NCBI GenBank assembly: GCA_025667525.1
Contig: CM046874.1
Span: 422,823,729-422,887,728, forward strand
Direction: 5' to 3'
DNA: 64,000 nt
Source: Glebionis coronaria
Taxonomy: Eukaryota > Streptophyta > Magnoliopsida > Asterales > Asteraceae
The notes below the pieces were generated by a model. The model had not been told where the DNA came from. It saw only the letters and a list, made by a program, of their open reading frames with translations, and did not search any database. A program made the translations under genes and the position numbers. Below are positions 45,078 through 56,318 of this stretch, in pieces (the stretch's first letter is position 1; each line of letters opens with the position of its first letter).

Positions 45078-45496
45078 TTAGCAATAAGCAATCCACATGC
45101 TTAAATGAAAGACAAGGGTGGTGGCGGAATTTGGTGGGGTGAAAGGTGAAGTCACCAAGGGTTCAACAAAGTCATTCACAATGGGAATGCTTTGGATGGG
45201 TGAAGGTTGGGTAGTCACATCCAAGAGGGTACTTGGAGTGAAGGGTGAGGTTAGCTCATTCATTCTATATTGGAATGAAGAGGAGGTAGAACCATGTGAA
45301 TGGTTGGTACCATGGGTTGAGGTAGTCTTGCATGGAGCAAGAGGTGGTGAGGGTGACGAAGAGATGAGAATTGGAACAATCTCATTCTTGGGTGTGTGAA
45401 AGGGTGAAGAGTTAAGTTTGGGTAACTTAATCTTAATTTGAGGTGCCTCTTTGAAGAGGAGGTTTTGGATGAATTGGAGGTTCTTGTAGAAACCAT
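45078..45496 (-). pseudogene. Element E Pro/Ser-rich ORF remnant
   Basis: Two overlapping frames (45496-45260 and 45263-45078) look like one shifted ORF starting at 45496. The composition is Ser, Thr, Pro and Leu-rich with 'SPFTPSTLLDVTTQPSPIQS'. I recognise no domain. It is the only plausible coding remnant of E. Confidence 0.35.
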
Positions 45497-45717
45497 GGTA
45501 GTAATGGGTGGTTTAAGGGGTAAGGATGAATGGTTTGAGGTGTGAAGAACATGGCTAACAAGGTGGGTTTAAAAGGGTGAGGGGATGATCCAAACTAGTA
45601 ATGGGTTAAAAAGGGAAAGCCCAAGATATTTTAGGAGTGATCAAAGGTTTAAAACAAAGATGCCAAAGGGTGTTGGAACAATTGGGAAGTTTCAGAAAAC
45701 CCGACTTTGAGAGCTTC

Positions 45718-45795
45718 TACCCGCGGTTCTTTATCTCCACCGGCGGTTCCATATTGATATGGAGTCGCGGTCTATTTAAAGAACCGCCTACAGAG
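45718..45795. repeat. hairpin block 3, internal
   Basis: CCCGCGGTTCTTTATC, CCGGCGGTTCCATATTGATA and AAAGAACCGCC occur in the same orientation as block 2. Confidence 0.75.
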
Positions 45796-47564
45796 GCTAG
45801 GTTTAGGTGGTGAAGGAGGATTTTTCAATTCAGCAAATCCTAATGTTCTAGTCTAACTTATCATAAAGTCATGCTTAAGAGCAATAAAAACTAGAACACA
45901 CACAAAGGAAAGACACATAGGTTCAATTAGCATGTAAGAGGAAAGCTAAGAAAAACCTAATGGCTACAAAAGAAAAAGACTCCTAATGACATACAAAGTT
46001 CATCAAAGTAAACTATCATTACTCATATATAGGAAGAGCCATTTAGCCAATTCAGAGAATGAGTATGAGACTATCACTAGAGGTGCTCAATTAAGGCTAA
46101 ACACGACCATTTTTACGATTTATACACACTCAACTTCCCACGTGGAAGTAATTCAACCGTTAGGTCAAATTAAGATCTTAGTGCATAAATTCTCTAGTAG
46201 TCATTCTCAAGTTAGACAAAATGTAATTCCAACATTTGCCTAATAAAGTTTAGCAAGGATGAAACTTGCATGGCGACACAATGCTTGACCTAATGAGGGT
46301 AAAGAATGCACCATTGCATATCTTGTCAACAAGTCTATTTAAGGTTAATTACCTTAATAGAACTTGAGGCTAATAACATTGAAGTGTATAAACAAAGTTT
46401 ACACAAACCAAAGGAACACTCTTGATTGGTCTTTCGGAAATTACACATTTATAAGTTGCATAGCAATGTAAATTACTTGAGTATTTCGGATAAAACATCC
46501 GAGTTATCAAACCGACTCTATTGTGCGTTATAAGTCATTATTAAACAAAATATATCTAACAATTTGAACAAGTAGATTTAATATAACATCATCAACACAA
46601 GTGTGAGTTATGATCCGATGTATATTATTAATAAACCACATTCATGTCTACACCAAAAAAAAACATGTCAATTAGATTCGATAATGATACCAATCATAGT
46701 TTGAATAATGCATTGATATTTAATCGAAATCTTTCTTGATTCCCACAAACACTCTTTTAAGAGAAAATAGCTACGATTTTCAAAGGGTTTTCATGTTTTA
46801 TAGTGAGACATTTATCTACTTGAACTAATAACACAATGATCGAGTAAGACGACCCAAATCAATAGATTTGATAAGCTCCCAAAGCTTTCAAACCTAAGAG
46901 TGTTAATAAACATAACGAGTTGTACATGATGTTTATATAACATATATAAACCTAGAGATGTTGATCCTATATGCAATGCACAAATAATGTTGCAACTAAA
47001 ATGCAAGAAATCTAGCATACATCCTAATTAGGAAGAACTAGATACTAACAAATATCAAGCAAGGCACAAGAGACTAGACATATAAGAAATACTACTACAA
47101 ATAGCAAGGAACACTTAATAATGTCTACATATAATAATAACACACAAAGAAACACACACAAACAATTAGCTTAACACATAAAAGCATTCGTCCATGTTTT
47201 GAGTGTTAGATATACCAACGTATACATAGCTTGATCTTATTTGAAAATAGTTTTCGACACATTTCAAAATTTAATTAAGTTCATCACTTTATAAATATAT
47301 CAATTTACAAAGATATATCAACAAGAGATGTCCAACTTAATATAAAAGATTAAAACACAAGTTTTACGACAAACCGAGACTCAATACTTTGGACAAAGTA
47401 TAGAACTTATAAAACATTTAAATTTTAAAGTTTGAATAAAGGTTTGGAATCATTTTTAATTGAAATAAAACTCAATTACGTTCGAAACACCGGGTGGCAC
47501 GACTTCTACGGACTTACGGTTGATTTTATATGATTTTTCAAAGTTTGCAAAAATCTGAGTCAGA

Positions 47565-47625
47565 CTGGCCGCGGTTCCTTATTGATAAGGAACCTCGGGG
47601 AAGAGATAAAGAACCGCGTCCAGAG
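47565..47625. repeat. hairpin block 4, internal, inverted
   Basis: CCGCGGTTCCTTAT-TG-ATAAGGAACCTCGG makes a near-perfect stem. The block is in the opposite orientation to block 2. Confidence 0.8.
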
Positions 47626-47998
47626 GTCAAAAATGGGGTTTTTGGCCAAGATCATTTGGTAACTTTTTGGAAGGACTTAGGACTCTATAAAAATCATTTT
47701 AGACACATAGAACTCGTATTTTAGAGTTAATTATGACATAAAAGATTTTTATACTTCCAAACATGAAAAGATTTAATTCAAGCTATTATACAAAGTTTAT
47801 TTAACACCAAAACTTGTATGAATGAAACAACAAAACACATTTCATAAGTAATCACTCTTCATGAACAATTTGATACAAAGATTGTCTCTATTTTTAAAAA
47901 CCGTTTTCATTTTGAAAACCATTTGTTTTGAAAAACTAGAGCAAGGATCGATCCAAGCTTTAAAGTACAATATACTTCAAAGATCTTGTGTGACCATC

Positions 47999-48010
47999 GC
48001 TTTGATACCA
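47999..48010 (-). other. Element E primer-binding site
   Basis: The minus strand reads TGGTATCAAAGC, one base away from the initiator-Met complement TGGTATCAGAGC, two bases inside the 5' LTR. Confidence 0.85.
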
Positions 48011-48012
48011 AT

Positions 48013-49935
48013 TGTAGAATCTAGAAGGGGGGGTTGAATAATTTCTAGTTATTTTTCAAAACATTTCGGCTTAATCCACTGTGCGCGGTTCCTTATGTGT
48101 ACCCGCGGTACCTTATCAATAAGGAACCGCCGGTCCATTTAGGGAACCGCCGACAGTGAACTTAACCTTTTGTTGCATGTTAAACTTTTACAATCCTTTG
48201 TATCAAATTCTTGATCAAACTTGACTAGATATGAGATGTGTTTGATTGAAAGATAAATACTACAAGTAAGTAAACATACAAACACACCAAATCAAGAGTA
48301 CATCGAGCAATAGTCTAAACACTAAGCACACACGTACTAAGCATAAGCTTTTCCACAACTAGGATGTTTAGACTAAGTGATGCACAATTGACCATAATCT
48401 AAACACGAATCACACACGTACTAGGCCTTAGCTTTTCTGCAACTTAGATGTTTAGATTATGAGATGCACACAACACACAACATATAAATACATCTATAAT
48501 AGTAAAGATATAAATGTAAAGGAAAGTACCGACATGATGATTTATAGTGGTTCGGTCACGAAGCTCCTCTTCGCCCTACTCTACTCCTCGAGTACACCTT
48601 ACTCGAGAGTTACTTCACTAGTCAACAAACTCCTTAAGGTGGAGAAACCATACACAACGTCGCTTATCCAATTTCCAACTCTAAGCTAAAAGTCGAGTCC
48701 TAATCTTAGGTAGGACCAATCTACACAACGTTGCCCACTTCACCATTTAACGACACAAGGCTAGATGTCGAGTTCTAATTGAAAGCTAGAACCAATCGTC
48801 ACGACTCTTCACTTTGAAGCTAAGTGAGAACTTCACACAACACAACTACTAATCACTTTAAAGCTAAGTGAGAACTCACAAGACACAACCACATCACTTT
48901 AGAGTTTAGTGAGAACTACCAAGACACAACCTAATCTACCCACTAGTTATGTTTTATGGCCCAACATAACAAACCTTGTGTTTTATGGCCTAAACACATT
49001 AACCATATAGATCTAAGCACACATCACTTAGATCTATAACTCTAACACTATATCCAAGTACTAACAAGACTTGGATCTACACAACTAACACCTAATCCAA
49101 GGATACCCATCACTTGGATATTCTACCCTTACAAACACATCCAAGTGTACCCAACACTTGGATCTTCTACATATACATAGTAGGAAGACTAAAAACATAA
49201 CTTAGATCTATAGAAGGAAAGATCTTCATCATGTAGTGAACCCAACACATCATGGTAATGATGGTGTTCTTCTCTTTGCACTTGAGAGGATGAGGAGATT
49301 GAAGATTGAATCACATCTTAAACAAGATTAATCAAAACTAACTAATCAAGGATCTAAGATGGTTTTTGAAAGAAACTGTGCAAAAAGGGTTGAAAGAAAA
49401 CCTGGAAATGATCCACTATTTATAGGACAACATTGCAACGGTCAAAAACACCCACGGTTCCTTATCTCTACCCGCGGTACCTTATCAATAAGGAACCGCG
49501 GGTTCCTTTAAGGAACCTCCGCGTCGGAGTCCGTGCAAATTTGTCCTTTAGTCGGGATATGCTATCTGGGGTAGTTTATACCCTCAAAGGATATTCCTTT
49601 GGCATATGGAATATGCCAAATTCAAATTTCCATTTTCTTTTTAATAAAACATTTTCTTAAAAATAAAGTTAGTTTTTGTCACATTTGATTAAAATGTGAG
49701 TTTTAAGAAAATATTAATCCTTGATCACTTAGTTAGGTTAATGACTTGTTTGTACATACCTTGAGTGATTCATGCTGAATGCGGTCTTGAAGGTGTCGAG
49801 AGAAGTATACAAATGTATTCTTGAGTGATTACGAGTACCTTAACATTTTACATAATGTATTGCGAATTATACGTTTGTCATCAACAAAACACAAAGAGAT
49901 TATATCGACAAAGCATCGTAATGTTTGCACTAAAA
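48013..49935 (-). repeat. Element E 5' LTR
   Basis: It is 1923 bp and paired with 41164-43092. The terminal base pattern at its right end is CTAAAA instead of CTAACA, so one terminal base is mutated. It carries hairpin blocks at about 48079-48155 and 49448-49528. Confidence 0.95.
49416..49427 (-). promoter_or_regulatory. Element E LTR TATA box
   Basis: The minus strand reads TCCTATAAATAG, with the hairpin block about 20-100 bp upstream. It is conserved in the other LTR at 42566-42577. Confidence 0.5.
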
Positions 49936-51017
49936 GATTTTATTCGAGTTTATTATTGATGAACGCGCCTTATTTGATAGGTTGCGGTTTTTGTGTTTAT
50001 CGGGCATCAACTATCGTCGAAGGTCGTCTTGCTACTGCTATTACTCAAGGTGAGTCTATAGCCTCGCTTTTGTAATTGTTTTGAATGATTTTAAAACCCG
50101 CGAGAGGGATACATGCTATTTGAAAGTAAAATGAACACAAGTCATGATTGATTGTTTGGACCCGAATGTTGCCTTTGTTACCTTTGTTGATTTGAATTGT
50201 ATAAGTACCTATGTTGCAAAAGTCCCTAAGTTCATGAGCCATTAACTATCTTCTGACTTGATGTTGTGAGTTGAGAATAACCGCTTATTCTAATAATAGT
50301 ACTATTGGGCTGACGACCCTATCTGAGACCAGGGATTTACGCTGAGTAACCCGCTGGGAAGGATAATTTTACGAGAATGAGAATGTGGTATACTTGCAAC
50401 TGATACCCTAGTAGGGGCACTGGAATTCATCTAGTCATGCGGGCTTTAGGCGTGGGTGACTAAGTTAAGGGGTCGGTGTCATGAGCTTAATATAATTCAA
50501 TAGCTAATGCTATATACCAGATAGCCTGAATAATAGATCGTAATGATCTGCAATTCTATTAAATGATCTTGATTAATTTTTCTCTTGTGTTTAAATGATG
50601 ATTTAGAAAACCTATAGACTCGCTCAACCGTTGTGTTGATGATTTTAAGCATGTATTTCAGGTGATTGAAGTTGATGAATTGCGGAGCTTGCTGGAGAAG
50701 GATTGCGGGATTGCTTTTGTGGTGATTGGTCTAAAACGGATTTCTTTCCCAATTTGTCATAAAAATAATAATGTACGGTCACATACTTGGGTAAATTGTT
50801 TGTTGATTTGATAAAATCTTTGGGAGACCTAAATGTGACTCTAATATTTATAAAATTGTTTTACTTGGGATCGAAAGTTAGACAATGAATAAAGTTATAT
50901 TCTTTTATATTTCAAATGTATCATTTTGAGATCGTTTGAAGTGTCTTGTGTAACATTGTTTGTATTTAGCACCCAAATGTGTATTTTCGCTTCGCAATGT
51001 AATTTGGGGGTGTTAAA
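49936..51017 (+). repeat. Element D 5' LTR, right part
   Basis: The LTR resumes after element E (the first five bases are the duplicated GATTT) and ends GGGGTGTTAAA. It matches about 57907-58989. Both LTR copies end in AAA rather than CA. Confidence 0.95.
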
Positions 51018-51020
51018 GAT

Positions 51021-51033
51021 TGGTAAGCAGAGC
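51021..51033 (+). other. Element D primer-binding site, diverged
   Basis: TGGTAAGCAGAGC resembles the initiator-Met complement TGGTATCAGAGC with a small change in the middle. Confidence 0.65.
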
Positions 51034-52208
51034 TTTTTAGTTATAGCGAATTAGGTCGATTTTTTTGAAAAATGTCCTAAACTATAACTTTGGTGTCGAA
51101 AATATTTTACAAAAGTAACACAACTTCTCTGCAAGGCTCCGGTAAGATTATTTGTTTTGTATTATTTTATAATTAGATGTATCCCTTAAAATTGAAATGA
51201 TTTCAAAGTATTTATTAAGTAAATACTATGATGATATATAATGATGTATTGATGATGTATTGATGATGTATTGATGATGTACTGATGTTGTTGAAAGTAC
51301 GTTGAGTACTTGTTATCGTAATTTTCTTTATGTAATGCATATGTATATAATTTTAAATAATGACCTTATATACTACCGAGGGTCTGGGACACTAGACCAG
51401 ATGATGAACGATTTTACAATTGATTGCTTGTGAATTGTATCGGGTATGAGAAAGTTTGATTAGCTGATGTATGGTAGATATGTGGTTCAAATTGGTGTGA
51501 TTAGAAGATTCATGTGAAAGAAAAGTTGTTTTAAAGGTTGAATTTAGTTTGTGGAGAATTGAGTTTGTTAGGACTTGGAAGATGGATGAGATTGCTAGTC
51601 TTGGGTCGATTGTGATGAATATGTGTGCTTGAATTGAAAGGTTTAAAGAGAAGTAGGTAAGCTTTGAAGGGATGAGTGAGTGGGAGCCTCATGAGAGATC
51701 AATTCTGAGTAGAGTTTGGAAGTTTGGGAGTGTTGAAAGTCGTACTAAGACGTGCCTTGTGATTAATCTGCCGTGTAGCAGTGAGTATTTGGATTTTGAG
51801 AGTGAGTTGCCATCATGTTATGAATTTGACTTTGAAGTGCAAAAAGGGAAATAGATGAGTGCGATGAATCTGACAGCAATATTAAGGAGGATGAGGAGCT
51901 GGTATCTAAGGAACTAATCGCGAGCTGGATTTCTTTGTATCTTATTTTCTTTTTGTGATCGAACTTATTTAAACCTTGTGTCATGGCATTGTGATGGAAC
52001 TTATTATCTTTTGGGTTTGGTTGATGAACCATTGTAGTTTGTGTTGTTCGTACATGTAGTATCCATGAGACATCCTGATAAAGAATTCCTTCTTTTATCT
52101 TGATATGTATACTTATCATGTTTCTTTCTTTTGTGATGATAGAAGAAGGATTAAGGGAAGCATATTTCTGTCATTAGTGGATACCCACGCGACTAAGTGT
52201 CTTGCAAT
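51034..52208 (+). other. Element D leader before gag
   Basis: No supported gene. Four 11-bp tandem copies of GATGTATTGAT lie at 51243-51286. Confidence 0.5.
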
Positions 52209-53400
52209 ATGTCGCCAAAACTAACGACTGCTACTGTGAACACTATGATCGAACAAGTTATTGCTAGAGCACATGAAGCTTGTTGTGCTGCAAGGAATCA
52301 AGATGCTAGAGTTAGTTGTGCTGGAGATAATGGTGCTGCAGATGATGCTACTGAGAATAATGATGATGCTGCTGAGAATAATGATGATGCTGCTGAGAAT
52401 AATGATGATGTTGCTGAGAATAATGATGATGTTGCTGATCCATATGGTAGTGTTGCTACTGTTCTGCAAGTTCAAGAGAATGTACTTATGTTAGTTTTGG
52501 GAAGTGCGGTCCTACGCAGTTTTGTGGTATTAGTGGTGCATTAGAATTGCATAGGTGGATTTATAAGAAAGAGAGTACTTTTGAGATTATTGGGTGTTCA
52601 GAAATTAATAAGGAGAAATTTGCTACTGCTACATTTCAGAATGGTACACTAAGATGGTGGAACAACCAAGTGACTATTTTAGGATTGGTTGTGGCTAATG
52701 GTAGGACATGGACCGTGATGAAAGGACTATTGACTGCTAGGTTTTGTCCTGAGTAGGAACTAGGATAGTTGGAATCCGAATTGAGACAATTAGTGCTAAG
52801 GAACGATGTTATTACTGCTTAATGGGAAATTTTCTGAGCTATATTTGCTATGTCCTGATACCTTTTTGAATGACTGTAAGGCAAGGAAGCAGTACATTAG
52901 AGGATTGTCTAGTGATATCAAGAGTGAGAATATTTCTTCAAAACCTGAATCTTTCGATGAAGCAGTTCAGATGGTGTTTGATTTAATGGACGTGTAAGTG
53001 CAAGATAGGAAAGATAGTATTGTTGAAAACAATAAGAGAAAGTGGGAATCTGCTCAGCCCAACCAGAATCAAGGTCATAATTGTGAGGATTACAGTAATA
53101 ACAATAACCAAAGATAGAACCGAAATTAGTATTTAAACCATGGAAGGAATGAGGGAAATTCATGCTGCCACGTTGGCTGGAAGTAACAAGATAAATCCCA
53201 AGTGTGTTTGTTGTACTCTATACCATGTAGGTAATTTTCCACAATTGCGACTAGAGTTAGGACAACCTGGTCATAAAGCTGCTAAGTGCAGAACAAGAGG
53301 ATTAGTTACTGGAATTAGTACCCTTGGAGTAGTGATATGATTTAGCCGTGGCAAGAAAGGACACAAACAAAGGAATTGTCCAAGGAAATGAAATTGACAA
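52209..53400 (+). pseudogene. Element D gag pseudogene
   Basis: The start is 'MSPKLTTATVNTMIEQVIAR' at 52209. Four 21-bp copies encode DDAAENN-type heptads (52341-52439). Next come the capsid landmarks 'LHRWIYKKESTFEIIGCSEI' and 'FATATFQNGTLRWWNNQVTI' (about 52545-52675), 'YIRGLSSDIKSENISSKPES' (about 52892-52950), and zinc-knuckle remnants near 53200-53390 ('GQPGHKAAKCRTRG', 'GKKGHKQRNCPRK'). The order is that of chromovirus gag. Several shifts and stops break it. Confidence 0.8.
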
Positions 53401-54119
53401 GATAGGAATGTTGTCGCTCCAGATTACGTTTGAATGATGCTGACAAACCTTAAGGTCTGAACGTTGTAAATGGTATATTCTTACTTGAGATTCTTTACGT
53501 CAGTATGTTGTTTGATGTCAGATCGAGTAAAAACTGTAGAAATGTAAAGATTTAGTTGTTTTATCAATGGAGAATTAGTAAGAATGACAATTAACTATGA
53601 TGTGGAGTTAACCGATGAAAAGGTTACTAGTATTAGTTCTATACTAAGAGTGTGTTCCTCGAATTTAGGAAAGTAGGTGTTTAGTATCGACTTGATGCTC
53701 AAAGAGTTGGAATCTTTGGATGTGGATTATTGGTATGAATTGGTTAGTGGTGCGAAGTGCTGATGCTTGAGATTGGACTAATCTTCACTATAAATTGATA
53801 GCTGCTGGTTTAGATTTTGCTGCGAAGCTGAGTGTTGACTATGAGAGGTGATGAGTGAATTTTCCGTTTGAGAAGTATCTTGTTTGGAAACAAGGAAGTA
53901 TTTGGAAGAGGGATGTGATGTATTCCTAGCTCAGGTAATTAGTGATAGGGTGGTTGAGGAGAAGTTGAGAGATCTGTTAATGACTCGAGAGTATTCTGAG
54001 GTTTTCCTAAAGTTTTGCAGAGTTGCTGCCGTCTTGTGAAGAGGGATTCGCTTCGATTGAGTATGGTAAGCGATTTGTGTAGCGCTCCTGTGTTTCGTTG
54101 TGTAGTGCTTCAGCATTTT
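53401..54119 (+). pseudogene. Element D protease remnant
   Basis: The only clear block is 'FSIDLMLKELESLDVDYWYE' at about 53682-53745, the C-terminal part of the Ty3 protease domain. The active-site loop upstream is not legible. Confidence 0.5.
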
Positions 54120-55250
54120 GTTGAGTAGTATTTGTATGCCTTATCATTTGGCACCGCCAGAGTGGAATGATTTATTCGGTCAACTATGAGAAGTGATGGA
54201 TAAGGGATGTATTAGATTAAGTTTTGTTGCAGTGGAGATCACCTGTGTTGTTTGTCAAGAAGAATGGATTGCTTCGGATGTGTATCGGCTATCGTGAGCT
54301 TAGCAAATTAACTGTTAAGAATCGGTATCCACTGCCGAGGATTGAAGTTATTTGACCAATTATAAGGATCCAGTGTGTACTCAAAGATCGCTTTAAGACC
54401 TGGTTAACGTTAACTGATAGTTATGGCGGAAGATATTCCTATAGTTGTTTTTCGTACTTGATGTGGGTGTTTTTAAGTTTCAAGTGATGTTTTTGGAATG
54501 GATGAACGCGTCTGCCATATTCATGGACTGGGTGAATCTTGTGTGTAAGATGTACTAGGATGAGTTAGTCATTATATCTATTGAAGATATTCTATTTTAT
54601 TCCAAGAGGAAAGGAGGAACATAAGTAGCATACGAGGATAATTTTTGGGATGGTTGGAAGAAGAGAAACTGTATGTACAGTTCCCTGTATGAATGTTGGT
54701 TGAAATATTTGCGTTTTCTAAATCAGTTAATTGACAACAAAGGTATTCGTGAAGATCTTGACAAGATCGGAACGATTAAGGATTGGTCGGTACCAACGAC
54801 GCCGACAAAATCTATTAATTCCTTGGTTTAAGCTGGGAATAATCGGAGGTTTATCAAAAGGTTTTCACTGATTGTTGGACCATTGATTAAGCTAACTAAG
54901 AATAATTGGATGTGTGAGTCCACTTATACATCTAAATTTTGAGTTTCGAGATCTGATCCTTATCAGATGGGGAAGTTGTATTCAGAACACTAAAGAGCAG
55001 GTTGTGTTCTGCACCGATGTTGTCATTGTTGAGAGGATCTGAAGTATTTATAGTTTGTAGTTTTGCTGTGATGCATTTCATAAGGGTTATGTAGTTGTGG
55101 TGTTTGCTTTGAGATGGTATAAATATTACGTGTATGGAATCAAGTAAGTAATAATAAAGGATCATAAGAGTTGCTTCATAATTAATTTGTTGGGATGATA
55201 AAGGAAATGAGTAGAGGATTACTAGTTGTATATTTAGGTATTTGAGTATG
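54120..55250 (+). pseudogene. Element D reverse transcriptase and RNase H, decayed
   Basis: Legible landmarks in several frames are 'YHLAPPEWNDLFGQL' and '[16 protein letters not shown]' near 54140-54230, the template-strand block around 54290-54350, a connection region near 54700-54900, and an RNase H start near 54990-55100 ('LKSRLCSAPMLSLLRGSEVF'). Many indels make this non-functional. The order supports Ty3 pol. Confidence 0.7.
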
Positions 55251-56301
55251 TTGGTGGTTATGACTGTGAGTGATTATGACTACGAGATTCGCTACCATCC
55301 GGGAAAGGCGAATGTGGTAGCTAATGCACTATCAGGAAGAAAAAGGAAAGAGCTTCTAATATTTGAGTTTTGGTGATGACAACAAGTGTGGACTTGATAG
55401 AAAGGATATTGAAATTTTAAGTTAGTGGTCTGATTTGAGAAATGTCAAGGTGAGTGATTTCAACATTTTGTCAAACTTATGGAAAGGATTTTTGTTGTAA
55501 AGTCAAGCGAGACATGGTATATTGAGCACTCCTAACATATCTGAGTTGAGAGAGTGAGACTTAGTGATGAAGTAATCTCACAAGTCAAGTAATCGATACG
55601 TTTTGGTTTGAGTAAAGGTGAAAGTTGAGTTGAGTATTGTGTGTTATACAGAGAATGATGGACAGAGTAAAAGGACGATTCGAACATTGAACGGTATACT
55701 TGTGCGTGTGTGATTGACATAGGAATTGTTGGAATTTTTATATATGACGATGATTGGTATGCTGGTAGTGAGGTTGTACTATTGATGGTACATAAAGAAC
55801 TTCAATTTGTGGAAGTTAAAGATAATGAGTTATGGACGTAAGATTAGATTGTCGGTGTATTGCAGAAATGTAGGTGGAATTGAATGACTGAACTAGAAGT
55901 GATATTGGCAATATTGATAAGATTGTATGGGTTAAGGACCGTTTATTAATAACAAAGAGTTGTTAGTAGAGTTATGTTGGCAATCGAAGGAAATCGATGG
56001 AGTTTGAAATTGGGAAACGTGGTTATGCTTAAGGTGTCGTTATGACGAGTGAAATTTGTTTTGAGAACAACAAGGAAACAATTCAACTTGAAGATAAGTT
56101 GCTTTTCATAGACAAGAACTGTGAAGAGTTCTTAAGAGGTCGAAACATAGTAAGGATTATATTGTGAAGATACAAGTATTCTAGGAATGGATTTGAATTT
56201 GTGAAGGAAGCATGAGAATTTCTTTAAGGAAAAGAGTTCTCATTTGTTCTGGAGGTATGAAATATGAATATAAGAGGGGCCGAGCATCGGGACTTCGCTC
56301 T
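55251..56301 (+). pseudogene. Element D RNase H end and integrase, decayed
   Basis: 'DYDYEIRYHPGKANVVANAL' (about 55275-55335) marks the RNase H end. 'ENDGQSKRTIRTLNGILVRV' (about 55650-55710) is the integrase block with its catalytic Glu position replaced by Lys in this reading. 'MEFEIGKRGYA' follows near 56000. A chromodomain may have followed near 56130-56250 but cannot be read with confidence. Confidence 0.7.
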
Positions 56302-56318
56302 CTTTTAGGAGGGTAGGA
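56302..56318 (+). other. Element D polypurine tract
   Basis: CTTTTAGGAGGGTAGGA lies directly before the 3' LTR TGTGACAACC. Confidence 0.75.

Larger units (their letters stand above)
43107..47998 (-). other. Element E interior, no gag-pol
   Basis: About 4.9 kb, A-rich. Further GGGGGAGC patches (minus) occur near 43494 and 43511. The only protein-like stretch is minus-strand 45496-45078, a Ser/Thr/Pro-rich start ('MVSTRTSNSSKTSSSKRHLK') in one frame and a Pro-rich piece in another. This could be the remains of a gag or extra ORF. Hairpin blocks occur at about 45718-45795 and 47565-47625. Confidence 0.55.
41164..49935 (-). mobile_element. Element E: SIRE/Maximus-like copia derivative without pol
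   Basis: This 8,772-bp minus-strand element has LTRs of 1929 and 1923 bp, a PBS TGGTATCAAAGC and a PPT AAAAAGGGGGAGAT. TSD GATTT. The LTR start (TGTTAGTGCAAAC) and the PPT context fit the SIRE/Maximus copia group. The 4.9-kb interior contains no recognisable gag-pol. About 11 differences in the first ~420 bp of the LTRs suggest a recent insertion, so E probably moves as a non-autonomous element. Confidence 0.9.

Noticed and set aside
45118..45399. Plus-strand Gly/Val/Glu-rich frame in element E
   Set aside because: It is antisense to the more protein-like Ser/Pro-rich frame; there is no domain and the start is weak.
52221..52475. Minus-strand Ile-rich repeat protein
   Set aside because: It is a shadow of the 21-bp repeat in element D gag.
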